64,000 bases of DNA, taken from contig NZ_MACI01000078.1 in assembly GCF_001884105.1 (NCBI RefSeq), forward strand, positions 62,001-126,000. The letters run 5' to 3'. Under the pieces are notes generated by a model. It saw only the letters and a program-made list of their open reading frames with translations, did not search any database and was not told the DNA's origin. The stretch's first letter is position 1. Every line of letters begins with the position of its first letter. This document shows positions 36,166-45,440 of the stretch, in pieces. Source of the stretch: Bacillus luti. GTDB lineage: Bacteria; Bacillota; Bacilli; Bacillales; Bacillaceae_G. The position numbers were made by a program, and so were the translations under genes.

Positions 36166-36203
36166 CGGGTATAGTATATAACACCTTGTTAACGAACAAC
36201 ACC

Positions 36204-36332
36204 TCATAAACCCTCTACTATTGAAATATGCGCGAACTTTATTTCGTGAATGTTATCATGTTCAAATAGTTTCAAGAATTTGATACTGGAGCTGTTATTC
36301 GATAGAACAATTTTGACTTTCTTGCAAAACAT
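36204..36332 (-). CDS. Possible small protein downstream of lysC
   Basis: 42-codon frame beginning MFCKKVKIVLSNNSSSIKFL, with AGGATAGGA before the ATG (close spacing) and a terminator 40 bases downstream. It could be a small gene, the tail of a decayed gene, or chance. The rest of 36038-36404 holds no other supported gene. Confidence 0.25.
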   Translation of the reverse strand: MFCKKVKIVLSNNSSSIKFLKLFEHDNIHEIKFAHISIVEGL

Positions 36333-36404
36333 TCCTATCCTATTTTTATTTATATAGGAAGGAAATAGATTCATATAATTTGTTTTAAGTTTTACGAGTG
36401 GAAA

Positions 36405-37634
36405 TTAACTCATCTGCACTAAAGGCTCAATTTTCGCCATAAATGATTGATGAAGTGCTTCAACACCTGTAACTAAATGAAGGCGGTCAATAACGACAGA
36501 TACTTTAATTTCTGATGTACTTACCATTTTAATATGAATACCTTCTTCTTTTAAAGTAGTGAACATATTTGCCGCAACTCCTGGGTTAGAGACCATACCA
36601 GACCCTACAATTGATACTTTTGCTAAATGATTTTCATATTCTACAGATTCATAGTGAAGTGCCTCTTGATTTTGTTCCAATACTTCTAATGTTTCTCTTA
36701 AATCATTAGAATGGATTGAGAAGGAGAGGTGAACAGTTCCTTCATTTGTAATACTTTGAATGATGATATCTACATTAATGTGTGCCGCTGCTAATGTAGA
36801 GAAAACGGTTGAAAGTGAACCTTGTTCTAATCCTTTAATGGTGATACGTGTAATATTATCTTCAAATGCAATACCTTTAACGATTGATTGTTGTTCCATG
36901 TTACATTCTCCTTTTACAATTGTCCCATTTTCTTGTTCCATACTTGAGCGAACTTCTAAAACGACATTATGATTTTTAGCAAATTCAACAGCACGCGGAT
37001 GTAATACGCCAGCGCCGAGGTTTGCAAGCTCTAACATTTCGTCATAAGAAATTTCATCTAATTTGTAAGCAGTTTCTACAACTCGTGGATCAGTCGTGAA
37101 AACGCCTGTCACATCCGTATAAATATCACATTTTTTCGCTTTTAATGCCGCTGCTAATGCGACAGCAGTCGTATCAGAACCACCGCGTCCAAGCGTTGTA
37201 ATTTCATAATCTTCACTGACTCCTTGGAAGCCAGCTACGATAACAATTGTGCCTTCAGCAAGATATGACTGAATTCTATCAGTGTTAATTTCAGTAATCC
37301 GTGCACTACTATGCACAGATTCTGTCGTAATACCAGCTTGCCATCCTGTTAATGAAATGGCGTTATAGCCTTTTGTTTGTAGTGCCATTGTTAATAATGA
37401 AATAGTCACTTGCTCTCCTGTAGATAGAAGCATATCCATTTCACGTTTACTTGGATTTTCTGTAATAGCGTTAGCAAGAGCTACAAGTTCATCTGTATTT
37501 TTTCCCATTGCTGAAACGACAGAGACAATACTATGTCCTCGTTCATATTCTTCAATAATTAAATTTGCTACATGTTGAATGCGTTCGATGCTTCCGACAG
37601 AAGTGCCGCCAAATTTTTGTACAATCGTTTCCAT
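36405..37634 (-). CDS. lysC: Aspartokinase, lysine-sensitive type
   Basis: 409 residues, the length of B. subtilis aspartokinase II (about 408). Catalyses aspartate to aspartyl phosphate, the first step to lysine, threonine and methionine. N-terminal kinase motif KFGGTSVG, SLTGWQAGI, GRGGSDTTAVALAAALKA and the specific TDVTGVFTTDPR, then two ACT domains from about residue 265 (ITIKGLEQGSLSTVFSTLAAAHINVD, VSIVGSGMVSNPGVAANMF). An internal start making the small beta subunit is likely, as in B. subtilis, near the MEQQSIVKG Met. The lysine riboswitch upstream identifies it as the lysine-controlled isozyme. Confidence 0.95.
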   Translation of the reverse strand: METIVQKFGGTSVGSIERIQHVANLIIEEYERGHSIVSVVSAMGKNTDELVALANAITENPSKREMDMLLSTGEQVTISLLTMALQTKGYNAISLTGWQAGITTESVHSSARITEINTDRIQSYLAEGTIVIVAGFQGVSEDYEITTLGRGGSDTTAVALAAALKAKKCDIYTDVTGVFTTDPRVVETAYKLDEISYDEMLELANLGAGVLHPRAVEFAKNHNVVLEVRSSMEQENGTIVKGECNMEQQSIVKGIAFEDNITRITIKGLEQGSLSTVFSTLAAAHINVDIIIQSITNEGTVHLSFSIHSNDLRETLEVLEQNQEALHYESVEYENHLAKVSIVGSGMVSNPGVAANMFTTLKEEGIHIKMVSTSEIKVSVVIDRLHLVTGVEALHQSFMAKIEPLVQMS

Positions 37635-37715
37635 TATGAATTCCTTCTTTCGTCCATTTTTAAGAATAGGTTAGGACATATATAAATCCCAATATTCCTG
37701 TAGTTACCAGAGAGA

Positions 37716-38040
37716 AAAACAAAAAACACCATCTCAAATAAGTGAGGATGGTGCTGTTACAGGAAAAGGGAAACAGAAAACGGAGCTAATAAAAAAACCG
37801 CCAAAAAAGGAATACCATGAAAATGATATCTCTTTTTTGTAGATAGCTCTTCATACGTACATGTCTGTACATATGACAGTTCTGTTTCTATTCGAAAACA
37901 GCCCCAATTGATAAATGCAGAGAAGTTTATCAATTTCGGCAACACTTCCTTTCCTCTAATTTCATAGACATCTCTGTGTCTCCATTAGAATACTTATAAG
38001 TATTGCAACCTCTATCTCACGTTTTAGGCGAGAGTGTTTG
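37716..38040 (-). promoter_or_regulatory. Lysine riboswitch (L box) upstream of lysC
   Basis: On the reverse strand the aptamer runs from about 38017 to 37841: P1 is formed by AGATAG and CTATCT, followed by AGAGGTTGCAA, an AGGAAAGGAAGTGTTGCCGAA core (here only GTGTTGCCGAA quoted as key) and GGGGCTG, all diagnostic of the L box. A terminator hairpin (CACCATC-TCA with TGAGATGGTG, 37727-37753) and T run follow before lysC. Lysine binding should favour termination. Confidence 0.93.
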
Positions 38041-38214
38041 ATTTATGAAGTTGTTGGTAACATTTGTTTTATAATAATTTAAATTTTTCGGGGAATCAAG
38101 TGTTTTATATATATTTTAAAAATTCTTTCTATTTGCAGAAAAAGTTTGTGAAAAATGTAGCAAAATAAATTCATTGCATGTACATTAAAAATATACTGCA
38201 TTGGAGGTGGAAGA

Positions 38215-39123
38215 ATGCAAAGGAAAAAACCTATTTATGTTTCAATAGAAATGGAAACAACGATGGAGAAATTATGGGAATATACACAAGAACCAGACAT
38301 ACATACAGAGTGGGATGCTCGCTTTACTGAAATTTCGTATTTAGAGAAGAAAGAGGGAGAACCACAGCAATTTTTGTATAAAACAAAGATCGGATTTGGA
38401 CTTGAAATAGCTGGGGAAGGGGAATCGATAGGTGAGATTAGAAAAGAAACTGGGGAACGGATTTCATCTTTGAAATTTTGGACAGACAATCAATTATCGC
38501 TTATACAAATGGGACGTGGGTATTGGAAGTATACACCGAATGATGAATACATTCATTTTGAAACACAATATGATTATGATACAAGATTTGGCCGTATAGG
38601 GAATGTAATAGATTCATATGTTTTTCGCCCGTTATTAGGCTCTGCGACTGCTTGGAGTTTTGATGCTTTAAAATTATGGTTAGAAAAGGGACTTCATCCC
38701 AAGTTGCTAATTAGAAGAACAATGACATATTGGCTCGTCTGTTTTTTATTCGCTTTTGTATGGCTATATCAAGGGATTGTACCGAAAATAATTTTTACTC
38801 ATCCAGAAGAAGTGAAAATGCTTTCGGTCATAATTGGTTCAACTGAAAATAGTATTTTTATTCTTAAAATAATTGGGCTGTTAGAAGTTATTTTTGGTGT
38901 CATATGGTTATTTCCATTTCCAAAACGAAATGTATTTATACTACATATTTTCATGTTAATAGCCTTAACGATAGCAGCAGGATTTACGAATATCGCAAGC
39001 TTTACAGAGCCGTTTAATCCAATTACGTTAAATCTGCTTCTAATTGGATTATCGATTGTCGGTTATATGAATAGCTTCGATTTGCCAAGTGCAAAAAATT
39101 GCAAGAGGACGAGAAAGGGATAA
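38215..39123 (+). CDS. yndG: YndG-like protein, SRPBCC plus DoxX-like membrane domain
   Basis: 302 residues. The N-terminal half looks like an SRPBCC lipid-binding fold (VSIEMETTMEKLWEYTQEPDIHTEWDARFTEI), the C-terminal half has four membrane helices of a DoxX-like domain (from about residue 170). GGAGGTGG precedes the ATG. First of three genes that match the order and content of B. subtilis yndG-yndH-yndJ. Function unknown; the set may handle a membrane lipid or hydrophobic compound. Confidence 0.75.
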   Translation: MQRKKPIYVSIEMETTMEKLWEYTQEPDIHTEWDARFTEISYLEKKEGEPQQFLYKTKIGFGLEIAGEGESIGEIRKETGERISSLKFWTDNQLSLIQMGRGYWKYTPNDEYIHFETQYDYDTRFGRIGNVIDSYVFRPLLGSATAWSFDALKLWLEKGLHPKLLIRRTMTYWLVCFLFAFVWLYQGIVPKIIFTHPEEVKMLSVIIGSTENSIFILKIIGLLEVIFGVIWLFPFPKRNVFILHIFMLIALTIAAGFTNIASFTEPFNPITLNLLLIGLSIVGYMNSFDLPSAKNCKRTRKG

Positions 39124-39126
39124 TGT

Positions 39127-39738
39127 ATGGCTAATATTTATGAAAGACTATTAGGGGATTCTTATAAAAAACTTCATCCAAAATTACAGAAACGCTATGA
39201 GATTACAGAAGAAAATAGCTTCATAGGTGAAGGAAAGATGGATGAAATTTACGGAGGTTCTTTTTTCGTTAAATTGATTTTAAAGATTGCATCGAGGTTT
39301 CGTATGTTTTTCTCAGAACGGGGAAAAAAAGTGCCTTTTGTAATACATAATACTGCTGGATTAGATAAAGATGGGATAGAAATTGTAAGGTGGAATCGCA
39401 CGTTTTATTTTCATGATAAGGAAAGATATTTTAATGCGGTTATGAAACTGGATGAAGAGAATAATGAAATTGTAGATTATTTTGGTGAACCACATTTACT
39501 CGTCTCTACATTGAGTTTTCATATTGATGAGTTAGGGGCAATGCATATTTCTTCAAAGAAACAATGGTTCTATATGTTTGGAAGAAAAATCCCTTTACCA
39601 AAGCTTTTATACGGAGAGGCAAAAATTGTTGAAAGTTATGATGGAGAACTACAATGTTTTCGAATTCATGTTCAAGTACGAAATCCGTTAATTGGTTCGC
39701 TATTTTCCTATAAGGGAACGTTTGTGGAAAGGAAATAA
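39127..39738 (+). CDS. yndH: DUF4166 protein, YndH-like
   Basis: 203 residues, soluble, DUF4166. Features: MANIYERLLGDSYKKLHPKLQKRY start, IVRWNRTFYF in the middle and a C-terminal FRIHVQVRNPLIGSLFSYKGTF. It starts 4 bases after the preceding stop, so it is co-translated with YndG. The beta-rich pattern may be a lipocalin-like or START-like barrel. Function unknown. Confidence 0.8.
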   Translation: MANIYERLLGDSYKKLHPKLQKRYEITEENSFIGEGKMDEIYGGSFFVKLILKIASRFRMFFSERGKKVPFVIHNTAGLDKDGIEIVRWNRTFYFHDKERYFNAVMKLDEENNEIVDYFGEPHLLVSTLSFHIDELGAMHISSKKQWFYMFGRKIPLPKLLYGEAKIVESYDGELQCFRIHVQVRNPLIGSLFSYKGTFVERK

Positions 39739-39743
39739 ATGAT

Positions 39744-41369
39744 ATGAGAAATATAATATTTGGTTTTGCTTGTTATATTGTTTTTCTAATATGTGAGTGG
39801 CCGTATGTAAACCCTGTTGAAGCAATTATATTATTATCTATTTTGTTATTTATACCGATGTCTTTTTGTATTATTGATAAAAGAACACGAAATGGATCGT
39901 ATTTATTATTTAATAAATCCGTATCGTTTTTATATCCGGTAGCAGCGATTTGTGCAATGCTAGCTTTCGTAACAAATCAATATTTCTTTGCGATAATTTG
40001 GTTTATATATACGGGGATCGTTGCGTTATTTGGTATAAATAGATTACTAGAAAGAGGACGGAAGCCATTAGAAGAAACGGCTATCGATAGTGCGTTTATT
40101 TATTTGTTTTTAGGTGGTTTCTGTTTTTTTGCTTCAGTAGCAAAGATTTCGATTATGCAGTTTAGTTCTGACATTGTTTTACTTACAGCTGCACACTTTC
40201 ATTATTCGGCATTTCTATTGCCGTTATCAGCGGGTTTAATTGGGAGGAAGAGAGAAAAGAGAAGTAAAGTATATGATGCAATTATGTTTATTATAGTCAT
40301 TTCACCGATGACAGTTGCGATTGGAATTACATACTCAAGGATATTTGAATTTTTTGCAGTGTTCCTATATTTATGCGCTATTTATGGTTATGGGATTTAT
40401 GTTTGGCGCACAAAATTTAATGCTATCAGCGCAAAGATTCTTTTAATCATTTCGTCTAGTACGCTCATGGTCACGATTGTGTTCTCACTCATATATTCAT
40501 ATGGGAATTTGAAACAAGTAATGACAATTACAATTGCACAAATGGTTTGGATTCACGGTGTTGTGAATGGGGTTGGAGTAGCGCTACCGGCATTTGTTGG
40601 TTGGATGATGGAAAAGAGTGCTCCCAATTATAAATACTATGGAAAACCAATGAGTCGGTTAAGAGGAAGTGTAACAATTGGTGAGGCGTTTTTACATAGT
40701 AGAAATTTAGTAGATAGTAAGGAATACAACGGTTTAGTTGATAAAATGAATGATTTTCATAGTGAGTCATTTGATACGGCGAAGATTCCTTTAAGCATTA
40801 TTCGTTTTTATGAAAATACAACAGCGTATAAGTTACAATCGCATATTAAATGGACTCGTTGGTTCCACCCGTTTGCATTTTGTTATGAGAAAATGAGTGA
40901 ACGTGTCGAACAAGTACATTTAGGAATGGGTGGCAAGTGGGAAACAATGCACGGCTCTATCATTGGTGTAATCGATGAGAAAGACGGAAGGGAAAATGTA
41001 AGAGCTTGGCTAAGAAAAAATGAAGCAGGAAAGTCTATTTTTTTAGCCTTGTATTCAATGCATACATATAAGAACGATACATATATGAATATCGCATTAC
41101 CTTTAGTATATTCGAATATGACGGGGATTTTAAAATTACGCAATGATAATAATGAGTTAATTATTACTAGTAAGCTAAGAGAAAATGGTAAGGGCGATGA
41201 AGGGATTTATTTACATACTCGTTTCTTTACAGTACGTTTACCGTTAGCAGAGACATTTATTATTAAAGAGGAAAATGATCAAATGCTAACAGCTCACCAT
41301 AAAATGTGGATATTCGGAGTTAAGTTTTTAGAAATTGATTATGAAATAAAGAAAATAGAGGAGAAGTAA
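39744..41369 (+). CDS. yndJ: YndJ-like membrane protein
   Basis: 541 residues: about ten membrane helices in the first 290 residues, then a soluble domain of about 250 residues with LHSRNLVDSKEYNGLVDKM and VHLGMGGKWETMHGSIIGVID. Starts 6 bases after yndH. The two-part layout (membrane part plus lipid-binding-like tail) matches B. subtilis YndJ. The ending hairpin shows that the three genes make one operon. Function unknown. Confidence 0.78.
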   Translation: MRNIIFGFACYIVFLICEWPYVNPVEAIILLSILLFIPMSFCIIDKRTRNGSYLLFNKSVSFLYPVAAICAMLAFVTNQYFFAIIWFIYTGIVALFGINRLLERGRKPLEETAIDSAFIYLFLGGFCFFASVAKISIMQFSSDIVLLTAAHFHYSAFLLPLSAGLIGRKREKRSKVYDAIMFIIVISPMTVAIGITYSRIFEFFAVFLYLCAIYGYGIYVWRTKFNAISAKILLIISSSTLMVTIVFSLIYSYGNLKQVMTITIAQMVWIHGVVNGVGVALPAFVGWMMEKSAPNYKYYGKPMSRLRGSVTIGEAFLHSRNLVDSKEYNGLVDKMNDFHSESFDTAKIPLSIIRFYENTTAYKLQSHIKWTRWFHPFAFCYEKMSERVEQVHLGMGGKWETMHGSIIGVIDEKDGRENVRAWLRKNEAGKSIFLALYSMHTYKNDTYMNIALPLVYSNMTGILKLRNDNNELIITSKLRENGKGDEGIYLHTRFFTVRLPLAETFIIKEENDQMLTAHHKMWIFGVKFLEIDYEIKKIEEK

Positions 41370-41370
41370 G

Positions 41371-41400
41371 AAAAGCTTGGAGAGATTCCAAGCTTTTTTT
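41371..41400. terminator. Bidirectional terminator between yndJ and Nudix gene
   Basis: AAAAGCTTGG / CCAAGCTTTT stem with a 7-nt loop and T run, serving converging genes. Confidence 0.9.
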
Positions 41401-41884
41401 ACGTGTGGGCAATTGTCATAGCGACTTGTTTATTTAAGTCTTTGTCCCAAACACGTTGAATTTCAAACGTACCTTTTTCAAAAAATAATGGGAATCTTTC
41501 TTTAAACCAATCTTGCATAGGAAGATTTAATGCTGTATCGATTGGTATCCATAATAATTCACCCTCAGGAGGGTTCATAAGAAGCTCACCTTCAAATGAA
41601 TCTGTCCAATAGTTAAATACCATATATCGAACATTTTCCTTAGGATTTACGTATTCGTCTAATCCCTTAAAAGTTAAATGAGAAACGTGTAATCCGGTTT
41701 CTTCTTTCACTTCTCGTATAGCAGCTTGTAGGATGCTTTCTGGGAATTCTACTTTTCCGCCAGGAGCTATGTAGCCAGGAAAACCTCGATGATCGGGGCG
41801 TTTTATAAGTAAAACTTCATTGTTACGCTGGATCATACACATTGTATAGAGTTGGTGCTCGATGTTATGTGAATTTGGAGGCAT
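41399..41884 (-). CDS. Nudix hydrolase (MutT/8-oxo-dGTPase-like)
   Basis: 161 residues. The Nudix box is complete (GGKVEFPESILQAAIREVKEETGL, i.e. G-x5-E-x7-REVKEETGL). YTMCMIQRNNEVLLIKRPDHRGFPGYIAPGG precedes it. The family removes damaged or excess nucleoside diphosphate derivatives; sequence around VNPKENVRYMVFNYW fits MutT/YtkD-type 8-oxo-dGTP hydrolases but specificity cannot be read. GGAGAATACATC precedes the ATG. Confidence 0.9.
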   Translation of the reverse strand: MPPNSHNIEHQLYTMCMIQRNNEVLLIKRPDHRGFPGYIAPGGKVEFPESILQAAIREVKEETGLHVSHLTFKGLDEYVNPKENVRYMVFNYWTDSFEGELLMNPPEGELLWIPIDTALNLPMQDWFKERFPLFFEKGTFEIQRVWDKDLNKQVAMTIAHT

Positions 41885-42022
41885 AATGATGTATTCTCCT
41901 TTATATATTTATTTGATAAATTTACCATAACATAATGGTATCTTATATAATTAAAAATATAATATTAGGAATTTTTAGTTATTTTTATGAATTCTATAAT
42001 TATTTGAAAAGAGGAGAGGGCA

Positions 42023-43285
42023 ATGCAAGGGGAAATACAAAGAGAAAAAGGTTTAGGGTATGTTGGCAAATTACTGTTGCCAGTTAAAGTGTCACGGCAT
42101 TTTAAATTTTTGTGGATTGGACAATTGCTTTCAACTTTAGGGAGTTCTATAACGATGGTTATTTTGCCAGTCGTTGTTTACTCATTAACTGGTTCAACAG
42201 TTGTAATGGGGATGACGATGGCAATGTACATGCTACCTAATATTCTTGTTTTACCGTTTGCGGGGTTAGTTGTAGATAGAATTGACCGAGTAAAATTAAT
42301 GTTATTTACAGATATCATTCGCTGTATATTAATGCTATTACTTGGATCGCTTATACTGATGGATGTATTAACAATTACACTTTTATATGTCCTCGTTGCA
42401 TTATACGGACTTATGGAAGGGATCTTTCAGCCAGCATATTCTGCTGTAAGAGCAAAAGTATTCGTACCTGAAATTCGTAATGCAGCTAATGCACTCACGC
42501 AAATGAGTAATCAAGGCATACGATTAATCGGACCAGCACTTGGCGGGTTAATTGTATCAGTTGCATCTGCTGGGATAGGGTTTGGACTCGATGCAGCAAC
42601 GTATTTATTATCATTTTTCTGTTTATTATTTTTAAAAGAAATTAAATTTAAAAAAGTAAAATCGATTGAAAAGAGTAAGGTCGATTATAAAAAAGAGTTT
42701 ATGGAAGGGGTTTTAGTTTTAAAAAGTCATCCGTGGCTATGGATTACAATTTTAGTGTTTTCTTTCGTAAACATTTGTTATGCCGGCATTATCGTCGTAT
42801 TAATTCCATGGTTGTTTAATGTTCACCATCATTTTGAAGCTTACGTATATGGACTAGGCATGGCAGCTTCTGGTGGTGGTGCCGTAATCGCCGCACTACT
42901 ATTTGGCGGGAGGGAACGATGGCATAAAAGAGGATTACTTGCCTATGGAGGTGTTTTAATTAGTGGCATCGCTCTACTAATTATGCCTTTCATTTCTTGG
43001 GCACCTGCTTTAATTTTCTTAATGGCAATCGAAGGATTCGGTATGATGATATTTGGACTTATTTGGGAAACGAGTTTACAAGAACTCGTACCAGAAGAAG
43101 CATTCGGAAGAGTAGCAAGTCTTGATATGTTAGGTTCTTTCGCTTTATTGCCATTAGGATACGTAGTTGTTGGTTGGCTAGCGAATGTAATAGGTGGCGA
43201 GATAACGATTGTATTGCTAGCGATATTAGTGATTATAACAATAGGTATGGCATTGTCTGTGCGGAGTATTCGTCGATTTGATTGA
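42023..43285 (+). CDS. MFS efflux carrier (MFS_3, macrolide-efflux type)
   Basis: 420 residues with 12 membrane helices. The opening FKFLWIGQLLSTLGSSITMVILPVVVYSLTGST and the loop motif GLVVDRIDRVKLM (motif A equivalent) are those of the Mef/YxaM-type MFS_3 exporters. GAGGAGAGGG precedes the ATG. Substrate unknown. The next small gene starts 25 bases after the stop. Confidence 0.88.
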   Translation: MQGEIQREKGLGYVGKLLLPVKVSRHFKFLWIGQLLSTLGSSITMVILPVVVYSLTGSTVVMGMTMAMYMLPNILVLPFAGLVVDRIDRVKLMLFTDIIRCILMLLLGSLILMDVLTITLLYVLVALYGLMEGIFQPAYSAVRAKVFVPEIRNAANALTQMSNQGIRLIGPALGGLIVSVASAGIGFGLDAATYLLSFFCLLFLKEIKFKKVKSIEKSKVDYKKEFMEGVLVLKSHPWLWITILVFSFVNICYAGIIVVLIPWLFNVHHHFEAYVYGLGMAASGGGAVIAALLFGGRERWHKRGLLAYGGVLISGIALLIMPFISWAPALIFLMAIEGFGMMIFGLIWETSLQELVPEEAFGRVASLDMLGSFALLPLGYVVVGWLANVIGGEITIVLLAILVIITIGMALSVRSIRRFD

Positions 43286-43310
43286 TGATAGGAGGAAGGG
43301 GACTACGTAT

Positions 43311-43589
43311 ATGACGATAGAAAATTTGAAAGATATAGTAGTAAGGCAATTGGAAAGCAAATACACTTTGCAAGAAAAGGTTTTTGAAGCAAAAAATTTC
43401 ACGGTCTATATCGCTACTCATATAGAAAATAATATAGTATATAATCGATTATTATTATTAAAGCATTTTTATAATAAAAAGCCTTCCGTACATATTTGGC
43501 ACAAGCAAATTAGTACGGAAGCAACCGAACTAGAAATTACAAAAGAAGTGACAGAAGCAATCCAATCAGGTTTCATAAATGAAGACTAA
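43311..43589 (+). CDS. Small conserved-looking hypothetical protein
   Basis: 92 residues, soluble, starting MTIENLKDIVVRQLESKYTL. Not recognised. AGGAGGAAGGGG is about 9 bases before ATG 43311; an earlier in-frame start at 43278 would overlap the MFS gene and is not supported. Its last codons (Asn-Glu-Asp) lie inside the terminator palindrome shared with the converging gene. Confidence 0.75.
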   Translation: MTIENLKDIVVRQLESKYTLQEKVFEAKNFTVYIATHIENNIVYNRLLLLKHFYNKKPSVHIWHKQISTEATELEITKEVTEAIQSGFINED

Positions 43590-43610
43590 GTTCAGAACTT
43601 AGTCTTCATT
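43578..43610. terminator. Perfect palindromic terminator overlapping both convergent gene ends
   Basis: 16-bp arms (AATGAAGACTAAGTTC and complement) with one central base. It includes the stop codons and last three codons of both flanking genes. Confidence 0.75.
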
Positions 43611-44063
43611 AAATACAAATGTTTGTTTCATTTTTTTACCCTCATTTACGGGATGGCCGTTGTAAGAGAAATTCTTTTCTTCCCAAGTAATGACGACTTT
43701 GAAATTATGGCTGTTAAAGTCTAAAGGGAATACTATGTAGTCAAAATTTGTATGACTTTTTGAAACGTTGTTATTTAATGTAGTAGGATTAAAAGTAGCT
43801 TTAGAGGTAGGAGTGTTATTAAGTATTTCCACAGCTACGTTTGATACATCATTACCGATGTTTTTTACGAGTAAACGATACGTACCATATACACCCTGTT
43901 TTGGCTGCACTTCTTGCTTGTTTGAGTTATACGATTTATCAATTTCGATATACCATTGTTTAGACTTTGACGCAATTGGTAGTGATTGAAATGTGTATGC
44001 ACTAGCTTGTATTGGTAGTGCTAAACAGGTTAGTGCAAAGAGAGAAAATATTTTTCGTTTCAT
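43599..44063 (-). CDS. Small secreted protein of unknown function
   Basis: 154 residues with a clear signal peptide (MKRKIFSLFALTCLALPIQA, cleavage after ASA near residue 22). The mature part is beta-rich, with VYGTYRLLVKNIGNDVSNVAVEILNNTP resembling a DUF11/Ig-type strand pattern. No anchor or cysteines, so it is probably released or wall-associated. Not recognised as a known family. Ends in FNED within the shared palindrome. Confidence 0.78.
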   Translation of the reverse strand: MKRKIFSLFALTCLALPIQASAYTFQSLPIASKSKQWYIEIDKSYNSNKQEVQPKQGVYGTYRLLVKNIGNDVSNVAVEILNNTPTSKATFNPTTLNNNVSKSHTNFDYIVFPLDFNSHNFKVVITWEEKNFSYNGHPVNEGKKMKQTFVFNED

Positions 44064-44167
44064 TGTTAGAGAGCTCCCATTCTTTAACGGATTTATTTGT
44101 TATTATCTTCTCTTTGTAAGAGGATATACCATAATTCAATTGTGAAAAGTATAGTCTCTCTTCGTGA

Positions 44168-44422
44168 ATAAGATGGAGATATTTCTCTTGAGCTAACCAA
44201 TCGACTGCAGCAATTGCTTTATGGATTGGAACGATGTATTTATTTATAAAAGGAAAACCATATGTTGTGTTCTTAATTCCAGCAATCTTTATGACGCTCA
44301 TGACAGTCATTTATATTTTAAATGCGAAAATAGGTTTTAAGATTTCACTAAATACGTCTTATGTAGTAGGTGCGGTTATTACAGTTATTTTAACTGCTAT
44401 ATGTTTCATGAAAGCTGTGTAG
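44168..44422 (+). pseudogene. cstA: 3' remnant of a carbon starvation gene (cstA)
   Basis: The frame reads I-R-W-R-Y-F-S, a TGA stop at 44189-44191, then ANQSTAAIALWIGTMYLFIK and on through FMTLMTVIYILNAKIGF to a normal stop. This is the C-terminal end of CstA-type peptide transporters; the TGA replaces the Trp expected in YFSWANQ. Further stops occur upstream and no other CstA segment is found, so only about 80 codons of roughly 600 remain. It overlaps the 5' flank of the secreted-protein gene on the other strand. Confidence 0.75.
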
Positions 44423-44511
44423 AGATTTTTCTAAACAGCTTTTTGTAATATGAAAAAATTACCAAATACATGTTAAAATAGTATTGTCATACAACAAGGG
44501 GGATTTGTTTT

Positions 44512-45324
44512 ATGGAAAATGGACATCTTGCTAAAATAGATTTAACGAAAAGAATCGAATCAAAATCTAAGTATAATAAGAAACTTGAAAAATACCAGAG
44601 ACGTTTATTAGCACTTCAGCAAATTGTAAAAGAGGAAAAAATTGCAGTTATGCTTGTTATGGAAGGCTGGGATGCAGCTGGAAAAGGTGGAGCGATTAAA
44701 CGAGTGACGGAGCATCTTGATCCGCGTGGTTTTCAAGTAACTCCGATTGGAGCACCTGCACCTCATGAAAAACGGTACCATTACTTGCAACGTTTCTGGC
44801 GGAAACTTCCTCAGTACGGGCAAATTACTATTTTTGATCGCTCGTGGTACGGCCGTGTGTTAGTTGAGCGTGTGGAAGGTTTTGCTACACAGGAAGAATG
44901 GATGAGAGCATATGATGAGATTAATGATTTTGAAAAATTATTAACCGATGATCATTACATAATAGGAAAATTCTTCTATCATATTAGTAAAGATGAACAA
45001 TTAAAGAGGTTTAAAGATAGAGAGAAAAACCCATTAAAAAGGTGGAAAATTACAGACGAAGATTGGCGTAATCGCGACAAATGGGACGAGTATGTTGAAG
45101 CAACGGAAGACATGTTTGAAAGAACAAATAAGCCAAATGCGAATTGGCATATTATCGAAAGTAACGATAAATTATATGCTCGTGTGAAAACGTTGAAAGT
45201 GATTATTTCATTGATTGAGGATTATTTTGTAGAGCATGGTATAGAATTGCCTTCTTATTATTATGAAATGAAAGAAGGTAAGGTAGAGGATTTTGAAATG
45301 AATCAAGATGTAATTGTAAAATAG
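44512..45324 (+). CDS. ppk2: Polyphosphate kinase 2 family protein (PPK2)
   Basis: 270 residues. PPK2 enzymes move phosphate between polyphosphate and nucleotides. Walker A GWDAAGKGGAIKR (about 52-64), then LDPRGFQV, GAPAPHEKRYHYLQRFW, the Walker B-like IFDRSWYGRVLVERVEGF and the lid KDREKNPLKRWKITDEDW are all typical. The length fits a one-domain PPK2. AAGGGGGAT precedes the ATG. Whether it prefers ADP/AMP or GDP cannot be told from sequence alone. Confidence 0.94.
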   Translation: MENGHLAKIDLTKRIESKSKYNKKLEKYQRRLLALQQIVKEEKIAVMLVMEGWDAAGKGGAIKRVTEHLDPRGFQVTPIGAPAPHEKRYHYLQRFWRKLPQYGQITIFDRSWYGRVLVERVEGFATQEEWMRAYDEINDFEKLLTDDHYIIGKFFYHISKDEQLKRFKDREKNPLKRWKITDEDWRNRDKWDEYVEATEDMFERTNKPNANWHIIESNDKLYARVKTLKVIISLIEDYFVEHGIELPSYYYEMKEGKVEDFEMNQDVIVK

Positions 45325-45354
45325 TACGAAATTTGAATATGAAATATAACGAAG

Positions 45355-45400
45355 AACCATCCTGGAAATTTGAGAAACCAAATTACAGGATGGTTTTTTA
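45355..45400 (+). terminator. Terminator after ppk2
   Basis: Two-part stem: AACCATCCTG / CAGGATGGTT outside, AAATTTG / CAAATT inside, then T6. Confidence 0.9.
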
Positions 45401-45411
45401 TTTAGAAACAT

Positions 45412-45440
45412 TTTACAATTAACAGAATAAGGTATATAAT
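45412..45440 (+). promoter_or_regulatory. padR promoter
   Basis: TTTACA and perfect TATAAT separated by 17 bases. The -10 element lies in the left arm of the long palindrome described next. Confidence 0.75.

Noticed and set aside
37757-37945. 62-codon reverse frame upstream of lysC
   Set aside because: Lies inside the lysine riboswitch; the RNA structure explains the sequence.
44002-44310. 102-codon reverse frame upstream of the secreted-protein gene
   Set aside because: Overlaps the cstA relic on the other strand and the signal-peptide region of a real gene; no coding features.
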